Shown piece after piece: positions 22,869-37,800 of a stretch of 64,000 nucleotides of DNA (the stretch's first letter is position 1; every line of letters begins with the position of its first letter). A program made the translations under genes and the position numbers. The notes beneath the pieces were generated by a model. That model was not told the origin of the DNA, did no database searches, and worked only from the letters and a program-made list of their open reading frames with translations. The DNA lies in NCBI GenBank assembly GCA_035610835.1, contig CM069457.1, positions 44,433,319 to 44,497,318 of the forward strand, given 5' to 3'. This DNA comes from Ophiura sarsii (taxonomy: Eukaryota > Echinodermata > Ophiuroidea > Amphilepidida > Ophiuridae).

Positions 22869-25800
22869 ACACACTCCAATGATCCCGGTCTTTGAAGCAT
22901 TTCGCGGACAACTGCAATGCTTATGTTAAAATAGGCAAAACTCCTAATTTAGCAAAATTAGCCAATAAAAGCAAGGATCTTTGTAAAACGAATACGCCCT
23001 ATATGCTTCAGCTTCATGCGTGTTTGGTTCTTTTCACGCTGTTAATATAATATAACATAATGATTGATATAGCCTTTTGACGATTATGTTAGCTACATTT
23101 TGAAACCTACCTCATTTTGCTATCAAAATGATTGTAATGTGTTAATGTTGGATAAATATAAACACATCACCAAAAATAAGTCCCCCTCTCAACAGTTCGT
23201 TATAACATGGAAATGAAAGATGTCCATGACTTCATGGCTGAATGAGCTCAAATGGAAGACAAAAAATGCCCTTCTCAAAAGTCACAAAAGTTTATGAATG
23301 GCTTCGTACTAATGGGAAAACACCTGGGGTTGAGTTCAGTTTAAAATACCCACCAAGTGAACATTACTCCAATGTGTAATCAATTCATGATCATTCAGCC
23401 ATGTAATCCTCTTCTTGGTCAGAGCTAATATCGCAGTGAGTTGTTAGGTGGTCAGTCCCAAACGACACTTAGGAAACAGTCACAGAATTATTTGTAACTA
23501 AGTTTTATTGGTAAAATGTTTTACCTTGTGATGTTATGACGCACTTTTGAGAGGGGGACTTATTTTTGGTGATGTGTTTATATGACAGATTTGGCAGTAT
23601 ATAAATACTACATGGTAGAGGGGAAATAGAGCAAACTATTTCCCCGAGGCACTGGCTATGGGCCTATCACCCGAACCCAAAGGGTGAGGGGTGATAGGCC
23701 CGTTGCCAGTACCGAGGGAAAATAGTGTGCCCTATTGCCCCGATCACACCATGTAGTATTTGTTGGGGATGAGGTTGTAGGGAAATAGTCAAAACTATTT
23801 CCCTAGGGAAATAGTACTTGTGATAGGAATTAGCCAATGAATTGCCATGATTAGTTCATGAATATTTATGAGGTGTAATAATTATAACTGTCAAACTTGG
23901 TATGACTAGGCACAGTAGAACAGTATCGATCGTAGTGATATTGAATTAATGCACGAGATGTTTAGACGGGCTATTCAGTATGAATCTCGGTGTGTATGAG
24001 ATCGTGCGTATTTTCATTTTAATACGGTATCAAAATGCAGCTAGCCCAATCCTTCAGGGCCGAATGTCAATGGCACTCTCATTAGGTATTCCGGTTTTTG
24101 AATGTATGGATTCTGTAATGAAACATTGAAACCATACCTGGTGGTGGGACCGTCTTTGGCGGGACAAACACAATTTCCACATCTCCCCACGGTCCCTTAC
24201 CGGCACTTGTCTGGGCTTGAACCTGATAATAAATATATAAATTTTAGTAAACATAGAAAAGGTCAACATTTAATTCAAGATAATGAGATTTACGCCAGCG
24301 AATAAGCACTGAGGTTTATTTGTACTTCAGATGTGATAGTGTAACTGCCTACAGAACAGAAAACCACAAGCCAGTAATAACTGTGTTCGAAATATTGTCA
24401 GAGAGAAGATTTTATATATTTTAGAAGACTCGCACTGAATTGGACGTCATATTGCACCAATTCAATTCAATTCAATCCATTTAAGTTAAGAATAGGCCGG
24501 GTCCGGTTGCAATCCAATTTCGTAGTCCGTTGGGCATGACTACATGTATACATTCTATTGACCCTCGGCAACCAATTGATTGGTCATTGGTATCACACAC
24601 AGCCGACTTAGGCAGTTTTCGGAAATGCATCAATTTGGTAACTTATAATCACGCATAACCTTACCCGGTATGTGCATCGAGTAAAAAGGAATTGACAACT
24701 AGTACGCAATACAAAGAGGCTGGTAATATTAATTGGTAATTAAGTAAATGTCGGTCCCTCGTGCGAAAATGAACAATACATAATTGGAACTATCTATGTA
24801 GGTTTTCCAAGATTACCACATATTGTGAAGTTTAGGTGCCCCATGTGAGTATTTGGGTCAAATGTTTTTACAGAAACCTAAATTAAATTACCTGGATGTT
24901 ATATGTCGAATTTACTTCAAGTCCAGTTAATGTAAACATTACTCTCCCCAAGGTGGCAGCAGGCAGGGTAATTTCCAACGCGTTGTTCTCTGTCTCGCCA
25001 GATTTCCAGTAACGAATATGATACTTTGTAATAACGCCATTGATTACACCTGTGGTCGCCCACCTTATGTCAATTGAACCTTCTTTGGTGCCTGTCTCTA
25101 AAGTAACACTACTTGGAGCAGATGGAACTGTATGATGGGAGAACAATTACAAACGGAGCATTTTGAGTATTGTCCTCTCTACAAATAATTCGTTGACCTT
25201 TGACTTATTTACCCTATATCTCGGAAACTAAGCATCGGATTGAAATACGACTATTGAATGTTTTGCTCCTTATGATCACGGGAAGAGTTTGATATGCATC
25301 TCAATATAATCAGACCATTTTTACATTTGACACCTATGACATTTGACCTTCGATAGCGGCCATCCGTACAGGATGCGACACGGCAGCAATACAAAATATT
25401 GACTCTTGGCACCCAGCTAAACTAATCTCTGATCATCAAACCTTGTGAACCTTCTCAGCTGATTAAACCTTCTGAGCTCCTGGCCTATTCTTGTATACCA
25501 GATCGAATAAGAAACCAAATGGATTTTGAAAACGCGGCATGAGAAACTATTCTATGATCTACCTACGATGTTATTTGAGACGTAGTTTATATTATATCCT
25601 TCATCAATATATTCGTCCTGTTCATTAATTGGTTAAAAGTGTGTCACATGATCAAAAATAGTCTCACCATTAGGCAAGAAGACCAAAAATGCTATTGACG
25701 AGGGAGAGAGGTACTATTTGGAGAATGAAATAGTCTACTATTACCCTATGACCTCGATTTACGTGTCAAAGTTCTCTTTATGTTAATATTATGACAGTTG

Positions 25801-28800
25801 ACTTTAGGATTGACAAGCCTTAAAACGTATACAGACAACAACAGTTTCAACAATGGAGGCTGCTGGTGATCGGCGTGTAAATGAGGATCAATTGACTCAA
25901 TTTATTGACAGCGCAGACAGCGAGACCACTAAAAACCAATAAAGTATGGGGTGTCAGTTTTTCGCGAATTTTGCAAGGAAACCAACCGATTATACACTTT
26001 ATTGGTAAACGCCGTACTCGACATATTGCTTTCCAAGTTTTATGCGGTGCCCGTTACCGAATGAAATTTGAATTGAACAGTTCGTGAGTTGGAACTTTGT
26101 GAAACTTTTGAACAGTTAGCTTTTGACTTTGAAACATATTGCACTGAGCTACTCTCTATTAGTGCCAGGTGGTGAGTAAAATTCTTTTTTTATATTTCTC
26201 GTTGCCTACGCCCTATGCCTAGGCTAACATTTACAAAGCTTAGTCTTAGCCTAGTAAGTCTAGGCTTAGCTCAGTCTTGAGAGTCTACTTTTAACAAATT
26301 ATTGAACAAGAAATATATTGATGAAGGATACAAAACAAATATTTTCTGCTCTTTATTCGGGATCTGGTGGAATCTATTGGGCCCCTCGGTGAACTGTCTC
26401 GGGAAAATAGTACCCCACGGTCTCCAGTTCACCTCGGGGCCCAATAGATTCCACCAGATCCCTCAAGAGCAGTAAATATTTGTATATTATAACCCTATGT
26501 GTCAACTGTCAACTATTCAGATAAATATTTCAAATCACCTCCCCGTCAATCAGAACATATTACTTTTACTCACATTTACGGAAATGATTCTGCGGAGCAT
26601 AAACCACTATATATTGTGTGTGTTTTTTAAATCTGGAGGAGGGAGACAAAGTGTCATTTGTTTACCCAAATAATCGCCGCGAAACCCAAGGGATTCGATT
26701 CCCGGACTCCGATCGCCGCCCTAACCACTCAGCCAACTTGCCAACGCTAGCCCGGGCAGCGACTTCGTTTATACATAGCACTTTGGTTAATGACGTCATC
26801 CAATCGAATGCTGTAGCACGCGCGAGGACACTGTTTTTTTTTTAGTCTTTCGTAAGGTTTAGGAATGTTAGGGTTAATCTACGTATTCTATAGCGGGACG
26901 TTTTGGATACAGAAAATGAACGTGTGTCTTACTACACGCATCATTATCTTCCCAACATAGCCTGAACTAGTATGTTGATGAACAAAACCTTACGTTATAA
27001 CTCCTTGATTTAAGGTTTTATTGAGAAAAAGGCTTAGTCAGACGTGTTCAGCTATTACCAAATACCAAAAGATGCTTCTGAAGCAGGTTATTTTGTCTCA
27101 GATAGGTGAATGGTTGATTTGTTGGAAGTAATCGTTACATAGAAGAGTGTTTGTGTTCACCTATTATACTTATTAAAAAGTACCTATTGACCAACGATTA
27201 TAATTTGAAATTTAATCTCAGGATATCAATCACGAAGCTATCTAAGAGCTATTTGCAAGACATGTCTTGACATATTTGTAAGAATAACTAACATTTATGA
27301 AATGTCATGCACTATAGTTAACTATAGTTAACTTTAATAACAAATGAGGAAATATGATATTGAGTATTCATCAAAGCATTGTATATTTTATAATAGTATA
27401 AAAATATAGAAATAAGTTAAAATCGATAAGCTTTACAAGAGTTAACATAATTAATTTTGAAGGATAGTCAATATTAAAAATGTAAAAAACAATTACTCTA
27501 TCATCATTCGGTTATACTAAGTCATACCTCCGTCAAGCGTACGATGTTTTAAAGTAGCCTGGGGTCCAACACCATCCTCTGTGTTAGCTGAGATAATAAA
27601 AGAGTACTCCGTGTATGGCTCAAGATCACTAAATGCTACCGCTGTATCTGATGTAAACACATTGTTATGTTGCAGATCAGGAGAGCTTCCAGTCTTAAAG
27701 AATGTGTAGGTATATTTATCTATGATACCATTCCTTTCGCCACACATAGGTTCGGTCCAAGTATATGTGATACTGCTATTAGTGGTACTCATCGCACGAA
27801 TGTTTCGAGGGAAACCGGTAGGTCCTGCAAAATAAAGGAACACAATTATGCAACTTTGTAATCCATTTGTTTTGGAAATGGAAATGTAAACTGAATAATG
27901 ACATGTTTATTTAGGATAAAAGTTAATATTAATATGTTCTGCATTTTTTCATCCCTTTCTTGATTTGGGAAATTGAAAAGGAACTTTACTTATCATGAAA
28001 CTAATTTTTCCTCCTCGAAAAGCAATCACCGTCATTAGCTACCCACTTCTTGACTAGTTTGTTTTTAAAAGTGCATGGTACTTACTAGAGCCCTGCGTAT
28101 CAGCTAATTCGGTTGCAATACTCAATCCAACTCTCACCGACACTTCATATGTTGAAAATGGCAACAGACCTGTAAGTGCAGAACTTGCTCCTGAAACAGT
28201 TCCATATTCTGTCTGACCATTCCCTAACTCCATGCATTGGTCTTGGTTTACAAGGCGATATCCAACTGTATATTCTCTACTGGTGGTACATGACTCTGAC
28301 TCCGCTGTCCAGGATACAGCCAACTCAGTGGCAGATTGGGTTGCTACGGTCAAGGCGTTAACTGTTTAAAAATATATAAATCATACACATAGGTTTTTGT
28401 ATTTAAAAAGTTTCAACAATTACACATCGTAGAGGAATAATTCATTGTTATAATCCCAATGACACTTGGTGTATAAGCACAATGAAAAAGATCGCATTAA
28501 ACATGTTGAAACACAGAGTATAATATGATAACGATTATAGACTTGCTTAGTCTGTACTGAGTACTAACCAGGCTTTTCTAATTAGCGGCATATCACCCGA
28601 CTCTGTATTACCGACGACCAAGCTGTTCCAACCCTCGGGCTACATCCCCGCGCCACCTAATCCATAGGTGCAGGTACACACAACTCCACTACTTGCGAGA
28701 GTAGACTCTTCACCACATTACGTTATCGCTCTGTTATCACATCATTATGGCAAATACGATAGACACAAGTTGAAGTTGAGGTGACGCGTCGAATACCGAA

Positions 28801-31800
28801 TGCATTGTTGCGCTGCCATGGCTACGGCGCAACAGGGACCGCGCTATCCACATGCGTGTGAAGTCCGGCGCTGTTGTGGGCGCAGACAGTGTATTTATGC
28901 CAAGCAGTACAATACTCATCCTAGACTATGTACTGAGGAAGGCATTGGCAGGAAAAGAAGAGCAACTAGGCTTCACACTTGTTCCCAGGCAAAGTAGAAG
29001 AATAGGGCCGCAGACAATTACAGACCTTGACTTCGCAGACGACATTGGTCTCCTTGCAGACAATCTACGGGATGCAGAGGAACTACTACATCTGGTGGAA
29101 GCAGCTGCGCTTACAGTTGGTCTTGGGATGAACGCCAAAAAAACAAAGGCAATGCTGTACAAAGAAGCTCCAACACCAATTAAAACACTGGATGGTAATG
29201 ATCTTGAAATTGTCCAAGACTTCAAATACCTTGGTGCCTGGATTGCTAGTAGTGAACAAGATTTCAACATAAGAAAGGCTCAAGCTTGGAAAGCCTGTAA
29301 CAGCATGACAAAAATATGGAACAGTAAACTCCCAAGAAACCTGAAATAAAGCTGTTTACCACCACTGTTGAATCTGTTTTGACCTATGGAGCTTAATGTT
29401 CTAAGCGTGACGCTGGCATTAACCGAATTTATGTTGTGGGTGACGTCATCTCATGCACATTGCATGTCTGTTATGCCAGCACATCACCGTGATGACATGA
29501 TTTGCGCGTACCTGCATCTGCTTGAGGATGAGTTGTGTGGAGCCCATGATTGATGCAGGGAACCAGCATAATATTCCCCAAACCCTCGTCATGAACTGCC
29601 GCACCACGAATCGCGCAAACATTTCCCTCTACTGGTGGTACATGACTCTGACTCCGCTGTCCAGGATACAGCCAACTCAGTGGCAGATTGGGTTGCTACG
29701 GTCAAGGCGTTAACTGTTTAAAAATATATAAATCATACACATAGGTTTTTGTATTTAAAAAGTTTCAACAATTACACATCGTAGAGGAATAATTCATTGT
29801 TATAATCCCAATGACACTTGGTGTATAAGCACAATGAAAAAGATCGCATTAAACATGTTGAAACACAGAGTATAATATGATAACGATTATAGACTTGCTT
29901 AGTCTGTACTGAGTACTAACCAGGCTTTTCTAATTAGCGGCATATCACCCGACTCTGTATTACCGACGACCAAGCTGTTCCAACCCTCGGGCTACATCCC
30001 CGCGCCACCTAATCCATAGGTGCAGGTACACACAACTCCACTACTTGCGAGAGTAGACTCTTCACCACATTACGTTATCGCTCTGTTATCACATCATTAT
30101 GGCAAATACGATAGACACAAGTTGAAGTTGAGGTGACGCGTCGAATACCGAATGCATTGTTGCGCTGCCATGGCTACGGCGCAACAGGGACCGCGCTATC
30201 CACATGCGTGTGAAGTCCGGCGCTGTTGTGGGCGCAGACAGTGTATTTATGCCAAGCAGTACAATACTCATCCTAGACTATGTACTGAGGAAGGCATTGG
30301 CAGGAAAAGAAGAGCAACTAGGCTTCACACTTGTTCCCAGGCAAAGTAGAAGAATAGGGCCGCAGACAATTACAGACCTTGACTTCGCAGACGACATTGG
30401 TCTCCTTGCAGACAATCTACGGGATGCAGAGGAACTACTACATCTGGTGGAAGCAGCTGCGCTTACAGTTGGTCTTGGGATGAACGCCAAAAAAACAAAG
30501 GCAATGCTGTACAAAGAAGCTCCAACACCAATTAAAACACTGGATGGTAATGATCTTGAAATTGTCCAAGACTTCAAATACCTTGGTGCCTGGATTGCTA
30601 GTAGTGAACAAGATTTCAACATAAGAAAGGCTCAAGCTTGGAAAGCCTGTAACAGCATGACAAAAATATGGAACAGTAAACTCCCAAGAAACCTGAAATA
30701 AAGCTGTTTACCACCACTGTTGAATCTGTTTTGACCTATGGAGCCGAGACTTGGACACTAACAGCTAAAATGAGAAAAGCGCTGGATGGTTGCTACACTC
30801 GCCTCTTAAGAAAAGCACTTAATGTAGCATGGCAATCTCACACCACCAACAAAGATGGGAACCTGCTACCAATATCAGAGAGGCTAAGACGGAGGAGATT
30901 AAAATTTGCCGGCCACTGTGCCAGAAGGGAAGAGGAAGCAGTCTCCAAAGTTCTCATGTGGCAACCCAAGCATGGACACAAGGCTAGAGGACCACCACGA
31001 AATAATTACATCAAGCTTTTATCAGAGGATACAGGACTAACTAGGCAGGACATGAAAAACTGCATGCTTGAAAGACCAGTATGGAAGGCCATCACAGAAG
31101 TCCGTCCCTTCGGGACGCCTTAAGCAAGTAAATGTGTTATGTTCTAAGCGTGACGCTGGCATTAACCGAATTTATGTTGTGGGTGACGTCATCTCATGCA
31201 CATTGCATGTCTGTTATGCCAGCACATCACCGTGATGACATGATTTGCGCGTACCTGCATCTGCTTGAGGATGAGTTGTGTGGAGCCCATGATTGATGCA
31301 GGGAACCAGCATAATATTCCCCAAACCCTCGTCATGAACTGCCGCACCACGAATCGCGCAAACATTTCCCGTATTTGTTTGTATTATTTAACATAATGTA
31401 AGCTCAACTCGTAGGCAAACCGTATACAAAATTTGATACCATAGCTTGACCTTAAGAGAATGCTCATTACTGTATCATGCACAGTCTTGAAATGTAAATA
31501 GAGAAAGCATGCACAATCTTATAACAATATAGTAACGCAGATAATATATAAAAATGTACCTTCCTCTGCAGTAGTAGCTATCTCTTTTTCACTGTAACTC
31601 CCTATCCTATCATCAGATACTCCTGCTACGCTGAATTCATACTCAGTACACGGGATCAACTCATTGATAGTCACTGACCTGACATTGGCATTTGTTGTGT
31701 CATTACGAATATCGTCTCCTCCAGACTGCAGTAATTTCCATGAGTAGCTTGTGATACCTCCTGGACACGGGTCTGGGCATGACGCCTCGTTCCACGAGAA

Positions 31801-34800
31801 ACTTATACTTGTGCTAAGAATATTATCTGCTGATATTGAAGTTGGGGGATTGACACCTGCAACACCAATCGTGTAACAAATATGTTTGAAATCGAATCAA
31901 ATCACGTGTACTCGTCTGTAGAGGATATTTAAAAGGCTATATTGTACCGAAACCCACATCATAAATGGACACTTCCAAAGTTATGAGCATTTGAAGGGTT
32001 TGTCAGAACAACAAAAGCAGTTTTGTCTGTTGTTTTTTTGTTATATCTCTAAATCAGTACATTCGACATCTGACAAATTATGCTTGATCACTACTATTCT
32101 GTGTGTTTAATAGAGATGCTCTATCTAGTCATGTTAGTTGGGACATGTCAGCAGTTCCAAAGTGTCTCCAGTGTCTCAGACAGGTTGTTCCAACCGTGTA
32201 TACATAGCAGGGGTGGCGTTCAGAGTATAGTATGTACAAATTAACAACAATTTCATTGCAAAATCGTATCAACTCTCAAATCTTGAAAACTTGAACAATT
32301 TGTTGTGCAACGATCTATATCATTCATAAGGGATACATTAAGCATACACATGTCAAACTTGATTCATTGATTATAATTATCACTAGGCACATTTAAAATG
32401 CTCTTAAGCTCTCGTTTCGAAGTCCCTCATATAGTTGAAAATGTAAGTGTATCTCTATACACGCATGTACAATTGTCGACTGCAAAGCAGACAAGAAATG
32501 CTCTCAACCTAAGACTGGTAAGTTTTGAACATTTAGGAGCAATACTTACTGACTGTCTCTGTTTGGAGGCTATATCCAGATGACATGGGTCCAGCACCAC
32601 CAAACGTTTGAGCTGCGACTTTGAAGACATATTCTGTATTTGGTGTCAAATCTTGGATGATCACTAATGTAGATGTGGTAGTAGCATCATCCTCAATGAT
32701 ACCATTGCCATCATGTAAGAGTTGATACGGATAACCAGTGATGATACCATTTCTATTACTACAAGGAATTTCATCCCAAGAAATAGTTAGGCTGGAACTA
32801 GAGCTGGAAGTTAATTGGATATTTGCAGGAGCTGCGTAAGGTGCTGGAATAATGGGATAATTAAAATTGATTTTATTAAATGAATAATATATGCAATAAG
32901 AAGTAAGCTCTACCAAGCATAACTAATAATATTAGACCGTAAAGTTGTACAATAAAATTGGGTAATGAATCATTGCCCACCATTACACAGGTAATAGAAA
33001 TGACACGACGTTAAAAAAGTTATTCAGTACATACTAATTTTAAGAGGATTTGGTTGTAATTTCTGTGAATAGAGTGTTATTAGCGCCACGAGCGTCGCTT
33101 GCAGCGGATGTCGACGCGTTATAACTTACCAAATAAAATCCTGTGATGGACCAGTACATTGTTATGTACCATTACTTTGTGATAATACTTTGACCTAGAT
33201 ACAAAATCTGCCCTTCTCAAAAGTCACAAAAGTTTATGAATTGCTTCTCACTAATGGGAAAGTACCCGTGGGTGAGGGAATACTACTGTAATGTGTAATC
33301 AATTTTTGATCATTCAGCCATGTAAATCCCCTTTTTGGCTCAGATATTAGCACAGTGAGTTTTGACTTTTGAGAAGGGCAGTTTTTGTCTTACTTTGTTA
33401 TGACGATGTTATGACGAATTGTTTAGGGGGGACTTACTTTTGGTGTTGTGTTTATAAAATACATCCTCCTGACCAGCCTTAAGTGATACACGTGGTGAAT
33501 ACTGGTTTGATAATTGTTCAGCCCTTTTCACCAATTTTTCAGCAATAAGCATATATAAACTAAAGCACATAATGGTCAATGATTTGTGTCATTATTCCAT
33601 GTAAATTAACAATAGGCCCCATAAGAAAGCACATATTGGGTCTTGTTTCACGGAATTATTAAATGTATCCATGAAAGTTCTATCCTTCATCTATCGTCTT
33701 ATAAATTTCCGCTTGAAATGTGCATTTATCAATTGGTAGTCTGGTAACACAGCGTGGTATATTGACATTCTGAGCCATTTGAAGATCTGATTTGTATGCT
33801 GGAAGCCTGTGTTAGCAATGATCAGTGCAATACCTTGTATAAAATAGGCTTAATGCCTGAATTATATAGGCGTAATAAAAAGAAAGCTTTTAAATCTAAG
33901 ATTTATATATTTACCTAATTAATTTTGTTAATAAACTACGGTATTTGAACCGCTAGGCCTACATATCAAACTAATAGAACAAGAGTTTTTGTTGAACAGA
34001 TGAATTGGTGTGCAAAATAATTAATTTGTTTGAAATAAGACCGAAATGATCATGCTTCTTTCTAATTCAATAAAATCCTATGACAATATAGAACTTCTCC
34101 TCACTCGGCGAATGTAGCATACGGTGTTATCATATGTCACTATCAATGCGCGAATTATATCAAGTCATATTCATTTATTTTGCCAATGCAGAATGTTAAA
34201 TGATGATAATGATAATGATGATAATGTTTAATCTTTTTGTTTCCCGTGTCACACTCAATTCAATTCCATCTCAATTATTCAAATGCTATGGGTCGTGTGC
34301 CTTGATGGGACCCCTTTGTGTGACATATATGCTAAAAATGGGAAAATCACATGGATTTTGCTGAAAACATTTTAGCATTAAAACTATACATAGGAGTACA
34401 AGGAAAGTATACATTTCCTGAAAGCATACAAATTTCCGAATCTCACGAAGACAATATCAAGGTCATTGTACAGGGTGGGTAGATAATATATAGGGTGCAA
34501 ACATCAAGAAATGCACTAAAAATACAACATTTTCACTGGTCATTTACATACCTTGAAGATAAAATTATAATTTATTAAGCTGCATAATTTAAACGTATAC
34601 ACTAGTATTACAAAGAAAAAAATTGCCACCTTTGTCTTTAGTTATGAAGGATACCTTATACAGGGTGGTCAAAATTTGTAACAATATAAGTATGTGAAAA
34701 CGTATTTCTGAAATAAAGTTAACTGTTATCATAATTTAGTGTCAAAATCAATTTTAAATTGACGTTTTGTAATAATATTGCACCAAACACAAACATATGA

Positions 34801-37800
34801 CCAATAATTACCATATTATACAGGGTGTCACAAGCGAAATGCACATGTATGATCGAGTCCTCAATCCACGCGTTTCTTCACTTTTTGATTTTATTTTGAT
34901 GAAAGCAATGATAATGATATGAAATAAAAGACACATGAAATGATCATGTTACAATTAGAAATGTTGCCTTTTTTGATATACATACTAAATTTAATATGGC
35001 CAATAGCATCATACACAGGGTGTTACAAAATAAAGCACATGCGATCGATTTCAAGACACCTTTTCTACCCTCCGGTATGCCATACTTGTCACCTACGACC
35101 ATTTTCAGAAAAGTCTAAACTTTAATTTAAGCCTTGTTCATTGGGGTTATCAACCTATTTTTTCGCTACGGACCCGCACACAGCGCCCTCACTTGCTCAC
35201 GTTTTCTGGCATGCCTGTTCACCGCTTAGGCAGGTGCTTACGCCCTGGCCACTATTTAGGTCGATAAAGATGTCACAAATTCTGGACAACTTTCAAGATT
35301 GCGCGCATGAACACGCGGGCTTTTTGAACTCACTCGGCATGCAGTAGAGCGTGCATGCATACCTTGTCATTTGTATGCTGTCATTTGTCTGGTGGTTATA
35401 GCAAAGTAAACATACCACACGTACATGGTATCACAATATTTATACTGTTTCACTCCATGAAGTGGTTAATTTATTTTAAGATTATGCACTAGTGTAAATT
35501 TTATCAGTATAAATAAATCAATCGGTATACTACTAATCGGTACACAACAGCCAACCTCGCTGACATCTAGCATGTATCGTCAATGAGTGATGTGAATATA
35601 GTATTTCATTGCGTGTCTGTGAGATTAGCTTATCATCTTCTGCGATTCCTCCTCCCAACACTCCTGTTTACTCCTCACAGCCCCAAACTCTCTGACAGTC
35701 CACATAGCATGTAGGCCTATTATTGATAATCAATAAGTTAAGTGAATGAAGTATGTATTTCATAGCTTGTCTAGAGATTGGCGCTGTGGGGGTGTGTATG
35801 GGAATGGCTCCTCAATTCTCTTCCTCCGGTTCCTCCCTTCCTCCCCAAGCACCCGTTGATTTATTATTTGCTCCTAATTAAAACTGAAATAATTAAGACA
35901 TTATTTTGTGGATGGTATGGAAAGAATATTTATTGTGCTTTGTAATGACACCAAATTGGTTATTTTATGACGAGAAATATAGAAACGGTGATAATATAAA
36001 CATCATTAAAAAGGAGGTGTCCCGCAAGCATAAACGTGTGCATTATATGTTAGACATTATATGTTAGACAAATAACTACCGAGCCCATCTTTTGTAATTA
36101 TATAGCACAAAACACCACACTTATGACAAAAACAAATAAAAACCGCAATCTCTCAACATGCACTTTTTAAAATTCGCGGCGATCGAAAGTCCCAGTGTCG
36201 ATGATGTCATAGTTATACAATGCACATGCGCAAATTTGAGCACCGATACCCATGACGTCATCGACACCGGGACTTTCGATCGCCGCGAATTTAAAAAAAT
36301 TGAATATTGAGTGATGGCAGTTTTTATTCATTTTTGTGACTAGTATGGTGTTTTGTTCTATATAATTACGAAATTTCGGCTCGATAATTATTTTTCTAAC
36401 AAATAATGCTCAATGTTGTGCTTGCGGGACCCTTCCTTTAACGGTGTAAAAATGTCACACCTCCTCAAAATACGGGGTTCCAATTCGTGGCACACGACCT
36501 ATGGTAAGTTTCCAAGACAAGATAATCTCTTAACACAATTAGGCTCACCTGATTGTTCAGTGGACACAATACCACGATGTATGGGTCCACCAACTGGGTT
36601 AACACCAATTGTATAGGTATAATATGGTCTAGTTGATCCTCTAGTATATGACAAAGATGCAGAAGTCTGTCCTGAAAGATTGTGTGTAGAAAGACTAGGA
36701 CATCCACTCTGAAGACTTACACCTGTGCATGTCACCTCATAACTGTCAATGATAGGGCATCCTTTGAACGTCGGTTCCCTCCAAGTCACTTGAATGGTTG
36801 TCGCTGTTACTACACCATGTTGGAGATTGGTGACACGCCCAGGTGCTGAAAATACATGTAAAAATACAAAGACAATTCCTCTCAAACACATCTCGCATAC
36901 ATACACAGACAAAAATGTTTTAAAATCAACTTACATGTCATGACATGTGTTCCATTTACACACCAAATATGTTATTTTCTACCAGGATGAAATGTTGTTA
37001 CAACAATACGGTATCTGGGTTTTTGCTCATGATATGGTGGCCACTAAATTGAGAACTACAACATAACAAAACAGGTATATCATTCTACACTGTCTTTGCT
37101 CGCTAGTCATTTTTTTTTTGATCATTTGTGTTGATCAAAGCCAACGCTTTAAGTATTCCAATCTCAAATCCTTATTTGTGTTAGAACAATTGACGGTTTA
37201 ACTGAAAAATCAATTCAATACTTGATAATTATAACAGACACACAACCGCACAACTCAGGGGGGGGGGGGGGGGACAGAGCAAAGCACCACTTTATAGTTC
37301 GGATTTCTATGGTATGAACTGGGACTTTGGTTAGAAATTCAACCTGAGTTCAACTAGTGCAATCTTAACAAAATAACTTAGATTTTGTGGCTCTGATGTC
37401 GATGTGAATGTAATACGCAAGAGTCGTCCTTCAGTATCTGGTTCCAGGTTGATTTTACTTAGGCGTTACCATTTGGAATAAAATCGTCTTTATGCTGTTG
37501 AAATAACGGTGATATCTAAAACTGTAAAATTCAAAACCAGTTTTGCGTTCAAGTTATGAATGAATATTCACCAACAATTTGTAAACAAATTAGATGATCC
37601 AAGTATGACGACAACATCAAACTGTTATAAATAATTATTTGAATATAGTGCAACCGTTGGGACCAGGAACAGAAGCATTATGCGACTGATATTGTGATAG
37701 CTGATGAAGTGATTGAAACAACATGAACATGCACACCCCTCAGATATTTAAGTTATTTGGAGCAGCGCCATGTTGTTGTTGTTGTTCCTTCAAATATATT

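Larger units (their letters stand above)
25587..26486. mobile_element. Composite insertion with TATATTATA-like flanks
   Basis: About 900 bp present only in the right duplicate. ATCCTTCATCAATATATT at about 25596 is inverted at 26310-26328, and a second foldback fills 26330-26485. Flanking TATATTATA occurs on both sides. Includes the coding relic at 25853-26080. Confidence 0.6.
22762..28535. repeat. Segmental duplication, right copy
   Basis: Partner of 105-7885, with its own insertions at about 23600-23880 and 25587-26486. Alignment ends where the second LINE begins. Confidence 0.85.
28540..31369 (+). mobile_element. Second LINE (duplicated), antisense to the receptor gene
   Basis: Inserted in the intron between exons 6 and 7. 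The paralogous intron (about 7735-7885) aligns up to about 28535 and lacks it. Encodes the RT pieces listed separately; both units end with the same 231-bp 3' segment (29396-29626 and 31139-31369). Clade uncertain. Confidence 0.75.
29627..31369. repeat. Tandem duplication, unit 2 (longer unit)
   Basis: Second copy of the 28275-29626 unit, keeping the 394 bp that unit 1 has lost, including the RT C-terminal part. Perfect identity suggests a very recent duplication or two haplotypes assembled in series. Confidence 0.9.
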
